The notes under the pieces were generated by a model. It was not told the origin of the DNA and searched no databases. It saw only the letters and a program-made list of their open reading frames with translations. This document shows positions 8,258 to 17,638 of a stretch of 27,488 nucleotides of DNA, in pieces. Numbering within the stretch: position 1 is the stretch's first letter; each line of letters starts with the position of its first letter. The translations under genes and the position numbers were made by a program. Source of the stretch: Penium margaritaceum (lineage: Eukaryota; Streptophyta; Zygnematophyceae; Desmidiales; Peniaceae); NCBI GenBank assembly GCA_023375785.1, contig SZWC01015015.1, positions 5,831 to 33,318 of the forward strand, in the 5' to 3' direction.

Positions 8258-8885
8258 CGTTCGTGGGGCGTCGGGACCCGATGATGGAATTGGTTTCTCG
8301 ACCACCACATGTCGCACAAGTACCGCGACATCAAGTACATGACATACTTCTAGTCTTTGCAGAAGGTTGTCAAGGTATCCGCGGGTGAAGAAGTCCGTTG
8401 TTGAGGCGACGCAGTGCAGCGCGTCCCAACATTTTTCGTGCCTCTGAGTCGGTGACGAGACGTTTTGGCATTCTTCTTTTAGGCATCTTGTGGCCTGATC
8501 TCGGTTGTGTGTAGAGCGTGCCACCGTTGTTGGAGCCATTGCGGTTCACAAGAGCAGTTCAATCACATGCCAACATTTCTGGATAGGGACCGCACTGTGA
8601 GCAACAAGTACCCAATCCTTCCACTTGGATCAACCTCACAAAATGCTGCAGAGCCTTGGCGAGGGTTGTACGATGAGCAAAGTTCAGGGGTCTGGTCCAC
8701 GTGGAGAAAGTGGTGATTGATGCATGGATTGCGGCGACTGAGTTCCCGTTGCATGCTTCGGCCAGGACCCATAGCATTGTTCTATGCGTGAACGCAGAGG
8801 TGTTGGTGAGAATAAAAATGCCATCTTCCTTTCCGTCTGGAAACAGCCTGCACCCGCATGTTGCCCTCCAAAAGTGGACAGGTAC
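8258..8885 (-). other. Transposase exon region with the CCSQC cluster, frame-broken
   Basis: From 8885 the frame reads VPVHFWRATCGCRLFPDGKE, then FILTNTSAFTHRTMLWVLAE and CCSQCGPYPEMLACD before a TGA at 8559-8561. The 3' end, which joins the next exon in phase 0, is in another frame (GYLDNLLQRLEVCHVLDV, then PIPSSGPDAPRT before GTACGT). A frameshift, or an intron I could not place, lies between about 8400 and 8560. In related proteins as I recall them, the residue after CD is commonly Gly, so the TGA probably replaces a sense codon. Confidence 0.6.
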
Positions 8886-8966
8886 CTGCAAGGGGTAAGA
8901 CACAGTGATACGTAGGGAAATACACACGTAGGGAGCGGGGACGGTGCGAACCTTGTAGTCATTTAC

Positions 8967-9014
8967 CGTTGCTGCAGGATAGTAATGATCGTAGACTGTG
9001 ATCTCTCCTTGGCC
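8967..9014 (-). other. Transposase micro-exon, 16 codons
   Basis: Forty-eight bases between an AACATGCAG acceptor and a GTAAAT donor encode GQGEITVYDHYYPAAT in phase 0. The flanking introns are 95 bases (9015-9109) and 81 bases (8886-8966). The clean phase on both sides supports the gene model. Confidence 0.65.
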
Positions 9015-9109
9015 CTGCATGTTTAGTGTTCATGGTCGTCCATACATGAAAGCTGAGGTGTGAATACCGAAGGTAGATGCGCCATCCATGATACATTGTG
9101 TCTCCGTAC

Positions 9110-10104
9110 CTCAGTCCACAAATTCCGACATGGACATCTCGCGTCGCGGGGAACTGGCGCCATCAACTTCAATCCAGGTGCAAACGCTCTGTCCGCCAGA
9201 TGGACAGCAGGACCTCCTTCATGTGGTCGGGTTGGGTGGAAACTGGTGTGTACGTCAATCTACCTGAAAGATTTTATATCCTTCATGTTGGACAGCACCC
9301 AAGTAGCGTCCTCGTGCCCGTCGTCCGCACATGGGAACACACTACCTGGTGCACAGGACGTGCACACCGAGAAATGGCTCACGCTCCTCGGTTCCATGGA
9401 AGCTTCTACAGTGCCTGTGTCTGCCGGGATGAACCATCCTACTGTACTTTCCACATGATTCTGCAATATCCCGAGATGTCTCTCACACGTCCCAGCAGCG
9501 TTGTCACATGAACACCGGAAATGGCCTCAATGTCACCCTCCATAAGAGCCCACCCCAGAACACGCTCACCCTTGCGTGAGGCAGACGTGTCGAGGATAGA
9601 GAAGCATGGGCACTCGTTTTGAGATATCGTGACATGATGCACATGAGAACGATTCAAACATGCATTGCTACGTGGGGTCTGTATGTGGGCGCGTGCCCAC
9701 TACATGTGAACACAATCATGGCGAATTTGGGAGGTACTGCAAGTGCAAGACGGTACACCAGCCCAATTGCGCCAGACGTGCTTAGGTGGCGCATACTGCA
9801 TGGGTGGTCTGGGCACTGGCAGACAAGGAAGGAGCACCACCCCTGTGCTGTGGTCGAAATCAGGGAGCAATGTGGTATGGTCCCCGATGCGCTGAACAAA
9901 GTCCTGGGCCTCAGCCTGATCAAGTTGACCTTGGAAGTGAAACAACCATTCAACCCGTGGAATGGCCTGTTTCGCAGTGTTGACTTTGGCTTTCCGTCCC
10001 GGCAGAAGGTGGCTTTCCTCGAAGACGTAGTTAGGCCGCTTGTGGAAGAGGCGTACTCGAGGTAAACGTCGGTCCTGCCATGCACCAAGGTCATATTGAT
10101 GAAC
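9110..10104 (-). other. Long transposase N-terminal exon region, one frame change and two stops
   Basis: From 10104 the frame reads VHQYDLGAWQDRRLPRVRLF, then VEWLFHFQGQLDQAEAQDFV and VWRNWAGVPSCTCSTSQ to a TAG at 9700-9702. The same frame then resumes (ISQNECPCFSILDTSASRKG). Near 9440-9470 the protein-like reading changes frame to VSHFSVCTSCAPGSVFPCAD, crosses a TAG at 9260-9262 and ends CPCRNLWTE before GTACGG. A GTGAGC donor and an ATTGCAG acceptor would define a 109-base intron at 9461-9569, but its phase does not rescue the reading, so the change is left open. Confidence 0.55.
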
Positions 10105-10214
10105 CTGCACAATGCCATGTCCTTTCACTGAATGCTTCAAAAAGTGAATAACGTACACATCCCGATATGTTGCTGGGCGTACGAGCTTACCACGGCAGGC
10201 TCGTCATTCATGTT
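10054..10214. repeat. 161-base copy left of the assembly gap
   Basis: This segment starts TACTCGAGGTAAACG and ends CGTCATTCATGTT, directly against the N run. It matches 10356-10516 over its whole 161 bases with four differences. In the transposase frame it carries CAA (plus-strand TTG, 10096-10098) where the other copy has TAA. Confidence 0.95.
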
Positions 10215-10355
10215 NNNNNNNNNNNNNNNNNNNNNNNNNNNNNNNNNNNNNNNNNNNNNNNNNNNNNNNNNNNNNNNNNNNNNNNNNNNNNNNNNNNNNN
10301 NNNNNNNNNNNNNNNNNNNNNNNNNNNNNNNNNNNNNNNNNNNNNNNNNNNNNNN
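10215..10355. other. Assembly gap, 141 N
   Basis: The run of N falls inside the transposase gene. Because the same 161 bases stand on both sides, the true distance may be zero or negative, meaning the flanks overlap. Confidence 0.98.
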
Positions 10356-10516
10356 TACTCGAGGTAAACGTCGGTCCTGCCATGCACCAAGGTCATATTA
10401 ATGAACCTGCACAATGCCATGTCCTTTCACGGAATGCTTCAAAAAGAGAAAAACGTACACATCCCGATATGTTGCTGGGCGTACGAGCTTACCACGGCAG
10501 GCTCGTCATTCATGTT
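10356..10516. repeat. 161-base copy right of the assembly gap
   Basis: This is the second copy of 10054-10214. It includes the exon start, an 80-odd base intron (GTAAGC to TTGTGCAG on the minus strand) and the end of the preceding exon. The exon part has a TAA stop at 10398-10400. The other differences fall in the intron. Confidence 0.95.
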
Positions 10517-10892
10517 GAAGGAACCAGCGTGGCTGTGTTTGCTGGCAGCCCAGCCGCCACCCGACCTGTGCCGCGGGCTTGATGGGTTCGTGCTCCGGTC
10601 TGTATCATGCGGTATGTCACTTGCATCACCTTTGCCGTCCTCATCTCCTGCCCCTTGGATTCGTGCTGATGGAAACCGGGCCACAGATTCTGCACCAGGC
10701 ACTTCAATTATGCGTCAAACGCGTCGCATCCCATCTGGCTCCAGAAAACACCGCGGACATGCCTTATGATGGATGCTCGGCTCACAGTGAGGGCAGATGT
10801 TGACATCCTCTCGCTGCGTCCACTTGTCCAGCCTAGTATCATAGTTGAAGAGACTCTCAAATTCGTGCACGCCAAGCTCAATGACAACGCAC
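10493..10892 (-). other. Transposase exon with double CxxC cluster
   Basis: The exon starts after a CTATTCAG acceptor and ends before GTAAGC. It encodes CVVIELGVHEFESLFNYDTR, then REDVNICPHCEPSIHHKACP plus RC, an in-frame TGA at 10715-10717, and a polar stretch ending SFNMNDEPAV. The ICPHC and ACPRC pairs, about ten residues apart, look like a small zinc-binding ribbon. It joins the next exon in phase 0. Confidence 0.6.
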
Positions 10893-10974
10893 CTGAATAG
10901 CAGGGTACAACGTCTCAGAAAAGCGATTTGGTGATTGCGTAATAACATGGGCATCCCGAGGTGCGGCAACTTAC

Positions 10975-11405
10975 CGTGCACAGTACCATCAGATGGGCCC
11001 CGCTTCGCTGTCGAACCTTCCTGGGCCGTCACGATCTCTTTTGGCAGTGGAGTGTCTCCCATTGCACTTCCTTTGTGCACAAATCTACATACCCCCACAA
11101 CCAATCACGTCTTGCACATCGTCTTCATCATTGTTCCACCTGCCGCAGCAATGTGAAGGTGGTGGAAAGTGATTCCGCTCATCTTCGTACAGCTTGACGA
11201 GCGTGGGCGCTGTGATTTTTTTCCCAACCTGTTGGCATATGTGGCACCTCACGTTCAGGCTCCTTGCATTGTTCCGGAGAATGTCGATGTCGACTGGAAA
11301 CCGCCTAGGTACGTCAGGTGTGGGACTACGTGGGCGTTGTCTGATGATGCGACGCCGGCAACGGTGGGCCCGGGTGGTTCCCTCTTGTTCACGGTTGGTG
11401 GGCAT
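10975..11405 (-). other. Most upstream recognisable transposase coding block
   Basis: The frame gives RRFPVDIDILRNNARSLNVR, then CHICQQVGKKITAPTLVKLY and CCGRWNNDEDD. It meets a TAG at 11085-11087 and a TGA at 10989-10991, and ends WYCAR before GTAAGT in a phase that fits the next exon (82-base intron, 10893-10974). The first ATG in frame is at 11405-11403, but the frame stays open further upstream, so the true start is unknown. Confidence 0.55.
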
Positions 11406-11861
11406 GAGGTAGTAATGAAGGTTCGAATTTTTATGCGTGTGTTTCTGAGGTTGCCATTGGCATTGCGAAGGGTTGCTGCAGCAGCTGCTAGTTGAACCAA
11501 GTTCCGATCTGCGAATGAGGAGAGCCGGCCGATGGACCTGTTGGTGCTGCTAATTATGCCGTTGCAGCTGTTGGTGCATACGCAGACGCGGCATCCAACA
11601 TCGTTCGCCACCGGAATGCGGGGCGACACCGATGATTCCATACCAAAATGTGTATGCGCAATCCATGCTACATTGTGTCTCCGTACTAAGTGCGGTGCGG
11701 CGCGCACCGCACCGATGTTGCGGTCCGGTACGCACCGGACTAGCATTATAGGTTGTTGGACAATGAAGGAAACAAATCTGAGTTCGACGGTCGATATGGG
11801 AATTAGTGCCCGCACTGACTGCTGGTTACAACGACCAGCCGGCAATCATGATGTCAAGTAA
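11406..11861 (-). other. Possible 5' extension of the transposase gene, frame uncertain
   Basis: Two minus-strand frames are open here. One continues the block below 11405. The other gives a 196-residue reading (11845-11255) with stretches such as RLSSFADRNLVQLAAAAATL. They overlap, so at most one is coding at any point. The segment at 11661-11686 nearly repeats 9084-9109, which is the start of an intron in the transposase gene. Confidence 0.3.
11690..11712. repeat. Inverted repeat, 10-base GC-rich arms
   Basis: GTGCGGTGCG (11690-11699) and CGCACCGCAC (11703-11712) are exact reverse complements around a 3-base loop. Confidence 0.8.
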
Positions 11862-12405
11862 TCTCCCCACATAGTGGACGATGGGCTCCCACACCTCCTC
11901 ACTTCCTCCGTCCAGTACGACATTCAGTACCTGTCAGGTTGTCCGTTTTGACCGTCGAACCGACGTGAATAACCCAGCTAGCACCATGCCGATTTGAGAA
12001 TGACGCGATTCCGTCTTATGCGAAAAACGAAAAACCCCTCTCTGTTTGGGTCGATAACTTTGGCAAACTGTACGAATGAGCGGAAGGAAATCGTCAGCGC
12101 GGTACATTCTGTATATTCGGGATTATGCATTGCCCGAAGAGCATGCTTCCTGTGATGAATTCCGATGGAAGCACGCAAGGTTGATTCGACAGTCGTTCAT
12201 GGAAACAACGACCTTTCCGACTAACAGTGCGGTGCTAATGTTCCACTTTGAGCCGTTGCCCCGGTTTTGCTGGACTTTAGACCGATTTTCATGCAAGAGC
12301 AAAGGGACACGTGTAAGTCTCTTCCTATGCAAGGCACAGGCCACGGAAGGAAGTCAGCCAACATGGACGTCGATGCTGACAGCCAGGCTTGCCGATAACA
12401 TGTAC

Positions 12406-12435
12406 GCATCGTTCACGTCAGCACGTGAACGATGC
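12406..12435. repeat. Inverted repeat, 13-base arms, 4-base loop
   Basis: GCATCGTTCACGT (12406-12418) and ACGTGAACGATGC (12423-12435) are exact reverse complements around CAGC. Confidence 0.9.
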
Positions 12436-12550
12436 ATCAGTTGTCCGCGTTCAAACACGGGTTATTCGCGTAAGAAGGAACCGGACAGAACAGAATCGGA
12501 CAAGCAGGGCAACCCAGCTGGATAACGGACAGTACGCTTTGTGCAACGAA

Positions 12551-12584
12551 CTGGACGGGAAGCTTGGCCAAGCTTTGCGTCCAG
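12551..12584. repeat. 34-base interrupted palindrome with a perfect 16-base core
   Basis: The core AAGCTTGGCCAAGCTT (12560-12575) is a perfect palindrome. Outer arms CTGGACG and CGTCCAG also pair, leaving only a two-base mismatch on each side. Confidence 0.9.
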
Positions 12585-12596
12585 TCAAGTCAGTTG

Positions 12597-12615
12597 TTTG
12601 GCTAGACTAGCCAAA
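12597..12615. repeat. Inverted repeat, 8-base arms, 3-base loop
   Basis: TTTGGCTA and TAGCCAAA pair around GAC, 12 bases after the preceding palindrome. Confidence 0.8.
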
Positions 12616-13199
12616 AAACTGATCCAGGAAACAAAACGTTTGGAGATAAACCATTTGCGGTAGAATAACACAAAACAAATACATCAAATCATTAATTGAT
12701 ACATGTTTACTGATTCTAGATTTTATAATGTCAAGCTTTAATCGACAAATCCTGCATGCTAACTCCAAGATGCATGCTGTTAGATGCATGCTTCTACATG
12801 CATGCTTTGAGATGCTTTCATTGGCATGCTCTCATGATTGTTTTGGACATGCTTGCTCCAAGATGCATGCTGTGAGATGCTTTCATTAAGATGCATGCTT
12901 TGAGATGCTTTCATTGGCATGCTCTCATGATATCTTGGACATGCTTGCTCCAAGACGCATGCTGATAGATGCTTTCATTAACATGCATGCTTTGAGATGC
13001 TTTCATTGGCATGCTCCCATGATGTTTTTGGACATGCTTGCTCCAAGATGCATGCTGTGAGATGCTTTCATTAAGATGTGCTTTGCGATGCTTTCATTGG
13101 CATGCTCTCATGATTTTTTTGGACATGCTGGCTCCAAGATGCATGCCGATAGATTCTTTCATCAAGATGCATGCTTTAGTTGCTTTCATTGGCATGCTC

Positions 13200-13386
13200 T
13201 CATGATTGTTTTGGACATGCTTGCTCCAAGATGCATGCTGTGAGATGCTTTCATTCAGATGCATGCTTTGAGATGCTTTCATTGGCATGCTCTCATGATT
13301 GTTTTGGACATGCTTGCTCCAAGATGCATGCTGTGAGATGCTTTCATTCAGATGCATGCTTTGAGATGCTTTCATTGGCATGCCCT
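13200..13386. repeat. Two adjacent, essentially identical monomers
   Basis: The two 93-base units starting near 13200 and 13293 share the same private variants (GATTGTTTTGG and CATTCAGATGC), pointing to a recent one-unit duplication. Confidence 0.75.
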
Positions 13387-14185
13387 CATTACTTTTTGGG
13401 ACATGCTAGCTCCAAGATGCATGCTGTGAGATGCTTTCATTAAGATGCATGCTTTGAGATGCTTTCATTGGCATGCTCTCATGATTTTCTTGGACATACT
13501 TGCTCCAAGATGCATGCTTTTAGATGCTTTCATTCAGATGCATGCTTTGAGATGCTTTCATTGGCATGCTCTCATGATTTTTTTGAACATGCTAGCTCCA
13601 ATATGCATGCTGTGAGATGCATGCTTCAAGATGCATGCTTTGACATGCTTCCATTGGCATACTCTCATGATTTTTTTGGACATGATTGCTCCAAGATGCA
13701 TGCTGTGAGATGATTCCATTAACATGCATGCTTTGAGATGTTTTCATTGGCATGCTCTCATGATTTTCTTGGACATGCTAGCTCCAAGATCCATGTTGTG
13801 AGATGTATGCTTTGACATGCTTCCATTGGCATGCTCTCATTATTTTTTTGGACATGCTTGCTCCAAGATGCATGCTGTGAGATGCATGCTTCTACATGCA
13901 TGCTTTGAGATGCTTTCATTGGCATGCTCTCATGATTTTTTTGGACATGCTTGCTCCCATATGCATCCTGTGACATGCTTTTATTAAGATGCATGCTTTG
14001 AGATGCTTTCATTGACATGCTCTCATGATTTTTTTGGACATGCTTTCTCCAAGATGCATGCTGTGAGATGCTTTCATTAAGATGCATGCTGTGAGATGCT
14101 TTCATTCACATTCTCTCATGATTTGTTTGAACATGCTTGCTCCAAGATGCAAGCTGTTAGATGCTTTCATTAAGATGCAAGCTGT

Positions 14186-14315
14186 GAGATGCTTTCATTG
14201 GCATGCTCTCATGACTTTTTTGGACATGCTGGCTCCAAGATGCATGCTGTGAGATGCTTTCATTGGCATGCTCTCATGACTTTTTTGGACATGCTGGCTC
14301 CAAGATGCATGCTGA
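14186..14315. repeat. Duplicated 65-base short monomer lacking one 28-base half
   Basis: The block with GACTTTTTTGG and GCTGGCTCC recurs after 65 bases rather than 93. The difference is exactly one 28-base half unit, which shows that the halves can recombine with each other. Confidence 0.7.
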
Positions 14316-17080
14316 TAGATGCTTTCATTAAGATGCATGCTTCGAGATGCTTTCATTGGCATGCTCTCAAAATTTGTTTGGACATGCTTGCTCCAAGATG
14401 CATGCTGTGAGATGTTTTCATTAAGATGCATGCTTTGAGATGCTTTCATTGGCATGCTCTCATGATTTTCTTGGGCATGCTGGCTCCAAGATGCATGCTC
14501 TGAGATGCATGCTTTCACATGCTTCCATTGGCATGCTCTCATGATTGTTTTGGACATGATTGCTCCAAGATGCATTCTGTGAGATGCTTTCATTAACATG
14601 CATGCTTTGAGATGTTTTCATTGGCATGCTCTCATGATTTTCTTGGTCATGCTGGCTCTGAGATCCATGCTGTGAGATGCATGCTTCAAGATGCATGCTT
14701 TGACATGCTTCTATTGGCATGCTCTCGTGATTTTTTTAGACATGCCCTCTCCAAGATGCATGCTTCTACATGAATGCTTTGAGATGCTTTCATTGGCATG
14801 CTCTCATGATTGTTTGAACATGCTTGCTCCAAGATGCATGCTGTCAGATGCTTTCATGAGGATGCATGCTTTGAGATGCTTTCAGTGGCATGCTCTCATG
14901 ATTTTTTTGGACATGCTCGCTCCAAGATGCATGCTGTCCGATGCTTTCATTAGGATGCATGCTTTGAGATGCTTTCATTGGCATGTTCTCATTATTTGTT
15001 TGGATATGCTTCCTCCAAGATGCATGCTGTGAGATGCTTTCATTAAGGTGCATGCTGTGACATGCTTTCATTGGCATGCTCTCACCATTTTTTTGGACAT
15101 GCTTGCTCCACAGTGAATGCTGTTAGATGCTTTCATTAAGATGCAAGCTTTGAGATGCTTTCATTGGCATGCTCTCATGATTTGTTTGGACATGCTGGCT
15201 CCAAGATGCATGCTGTAAGATGCATTCATTAAGATGCATGCTGTGAGATGCTTTCATTGGCATGCTCTCATGATTTTTTTGGCCATGCTTGCTCCAAGAT
15301 GCATGCTGTTAGATGCTTTCATTAGGATGCATGCTTTGAGATCCTATCATTGACATGCTCTCATGGTTTTTTTGGACATGCTTGCTCCAAGATGCATGCT
15401 GTGAGATGCTTGAATTACGATGCATGCTGTGAGATGCTTTTATTCACATGCTCTCATGATTTGTTTGGAGATGCTTGCTTCAATATGCAAGCTGTTAGAT
15501 GCTTTCATTAGGATGCAAGCTTTGAGATGCTTTCATTGGCATGCTCTGATGATTTGTTTGGACATGCTGGCTCCAAGATGCATGCTGATAGATGATTTCA
15601 TTAAGATGCATTCATTGGCATGCTCTCATGATTTGTTTGGACATGCTTGCTCCAAGATTCATGATGTGAGATCCTTTCATTAAGATGCATGCTTTGAGAT
15701 GCTTTCATTGGCATGCTCTCATGATTTGTTTTGACATGCAGGCTCCAAGATGCATGCTCTGAAATGCATGCTTCAAGATGCTTGCTTTGACATGCTTTCA
15801 TTGGCATGCTCTCATATCTTTTTTAACATGATTGCTCCAAGATGCATGATGTGAGATGCTTTCATTAACATGCATGCTTTGAGATGTTTTCATTGGCATG
15901 TTCTCATGATTTTCTTGGACATGCTGGCTCCAAGATCCATGCTGTGAGATGCATGCTTCAAGATGCATGCTTTGACATGCTTCCATTGGCATGCTCTCAT
16001 GAGTTTTTTAGACATGCTTGCTCCGAGATGCATGCTGTGAGATGCATGCTTCTACATGCATGCTTTTCGATGCTTTCAGTGGCATTCTCTTATGACTTTT
16101 TGGACATGCTTGCTCCAAGATGCATGCTGTGAAATGCTTTCATTAAGATGCATGCTTTGAGATGCTTTATTGGCATGCTCTCATGATTTTTTTGAGCATG
16201 TTGGCTCCAACATGCATGCTGATAGATGCTTTCATTAAGATGCATGATTTGAGATGCTTTCATTGGCATGCTCTCATGATTTTCTTGGACATTCTGGCTC
16301 CAAGATGCATGCTGATAGATGCATGCCTTTACATGCTTCCATTGGCATGCTCTCATGATTTGTTTGGACATGCTTGCTCCAAGATGCATGCTGTGAGATG
16401 CTTTCATTAAGATGCATGCTTTGAGATGCTTTCATTGGCATGCTCTCATGATTTGTTTGGACATACTGGCTCCAAGATACATTCTGTGAGATGCATGCTT
16501 CAAGATGCATGCTCTGTCATGCTTCCATTGGCATTCTGTCATGATGTTTTTTGACATGATTGCTCCAAGATGCATGCTGTGAGACGCTTTCATTAACATG
16601 CATGCTTTGAGATGTTTTCATTGGCATGCTCTCATGATTTTCTGGGACATGCCGGCTCCAAGATCCATGCTGTGAGATGCATGCCTTTACATGCTTCCAT
16701 TGGCATGCTATCATGATTTTCTTAGACATGCTTGCTCCAAGATGCATGCTGTGAGATGCATGCTTTGAGATGCTTTCATTGGCATGCTCTCATGATTTTT
16801 TCGACATGATTGCTCCAAGATGCATGCTTTCAGATGCTTTCATTAAGATGCATGCTTGGAGATGCTTTCATTGTTATGCTCTCATGATTTTTTTGGACAT
16901 ACTTGCTCCAAGATGCATGGTCTGAGATGCTTTCCTCCAGATGCATGCTTTGAGATGCTTTCATTGGCATGCTCTCATGATTTGTTTTGACATGCTTGCT
17001 CCAAGATGCATGCTGTGAGATGCTTTCATTAAGATGCATGCTGTGAGATGCTTTCATTGGCATGCTCTCATGATTTTTTT

Positions 17081-17638
17081 AGACATACTTGCTCCAAGGT
17101 GCATGCTGTTAGATGCTTTCATTAAGATGCAAGCTTTGAGATGCTTTCATTGGCATGCTCTCATGATTTATTTGGACATGCTTGCTCCAAGATGCATGCT
17201 GTTAGATGCTTTCATTAAGATGCAAGCTTTGAGATGCTTTCATTGGCATGCTCTCATGATTTATTTGGACATGCTTGCTCCAAGATGCATGCTGTGAGAT
17301 GCTTTCATTAAGATGCATGCTGTGAGATGCTTTCATTAGCATGCTCTCATGAGTTTTTTAGACATACTTGCTCCAAGGTGCATGCTGTTAGATGCTTTCA
17401 TTAAGATGCAAGCTTTGAGATGCTTTCATTGGCATGCTCTCATGATTTATTTGGACATGCTTGCTCCAAGATGCATGCTGTTAGATGCTTTCATTAAGAT
17501 GCAAGCTTTGAGATGCTTTCATTGGCATGCTCTCATGATTTATTTGGACATGCTTGCTCCAAGATGCATGCTGTGAGATGCTTTCATTAAGATGCATGCT
17601 TTGAGATGCTTTCATTAGCATGCTCTCATGATTGTTGT
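17081..17638. repeat. 279-base three-monomer higher-order repeat, two copies
   Basis: The block beginning AGACATACTTGCTCCAAGGT at 17081 recurs at 17360, exactly 3 x 93 bases later, with the same private variants (AAGGTGCATG, GATGCAAGC, GATTTATTTGG). Only a few differences are seen, near the end of the block. The sequence just before copy 1 also resembles the end of copy 1. Confidence 0.85.

Larger units (their letters stand above)
6827..11405 (-). pseudogene. KDZ-like (Zisupton/Dileera-type) transposase gene, spliced and decayed
   Basis: The minus-strand exons are, 5' to 3': 11405-10975, 10892-10493, (gap) 10104-9110, 9014-8967, 8885-8258, 8162-7836, 7727-7235 and 7092-6827. Cysteine clusters lie in the N-terminal half (CHICQQ, ICPHC, ACPRC, CPCRNLW, CCSQCGPYPEMLACD). 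The C-terminal half carries a transposase core: an ADARCGSE segment (Asp codon 7584-7586), FFDNACKLHAYTLGREP (Asp codon 7392-7394), LLCDRFHFGYKDAAKHTCS, and NTSANEQVNRFIRK (Glu codon 7070-7072). Recalled from family knowledge, the D-x-A-C-K-L, REP, DRFH and N-x-x-A-N-E-Q order fits KDZ-type cut-and-paste transposases with associated cysteine clusters. The last four exons join in phase. In-frame stops at 7860, 8559, 9260, 9700, 10715, 10989 and 11085, plus frame changes near 8400-8560 and 9440-9470, show that this copy is dead. No start codon is certain. Confidence 0.7.
11862..12750. other. Gene-free spacer between transposon and satellite
   Basis: No frame shows a recognisable protein. One 149-codon plus-strand frame (12076-12525) is open, but it has no domain, no matching splice context and an unremarkable composition. 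The last 130 bases before the satellite are AT-rich. Three inverted repeats are listed separately. Confidence 0.4.

Noticed and set aside
9060..10065. Plus-strand ORFs of 130 to 150 codons opposite the transposase
   Set aside because: They lie opposite a better minus-strand reading with splice sites and cysteine motifs and are its complement.
2093..11405. Non-standard genetic code to explain in-frame stops
   Set aside because: All three stop codons appear as interruptions, frame shifts occur too, and the proposed gene ends use the same codons.
12076..12525. 149-codon plus-strand gene
   Set aside because: It has no recognisable domain, overlaps a hairpin at its 3' part and lacks supporting splice or homology evidence. 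It may be a chance open frame.
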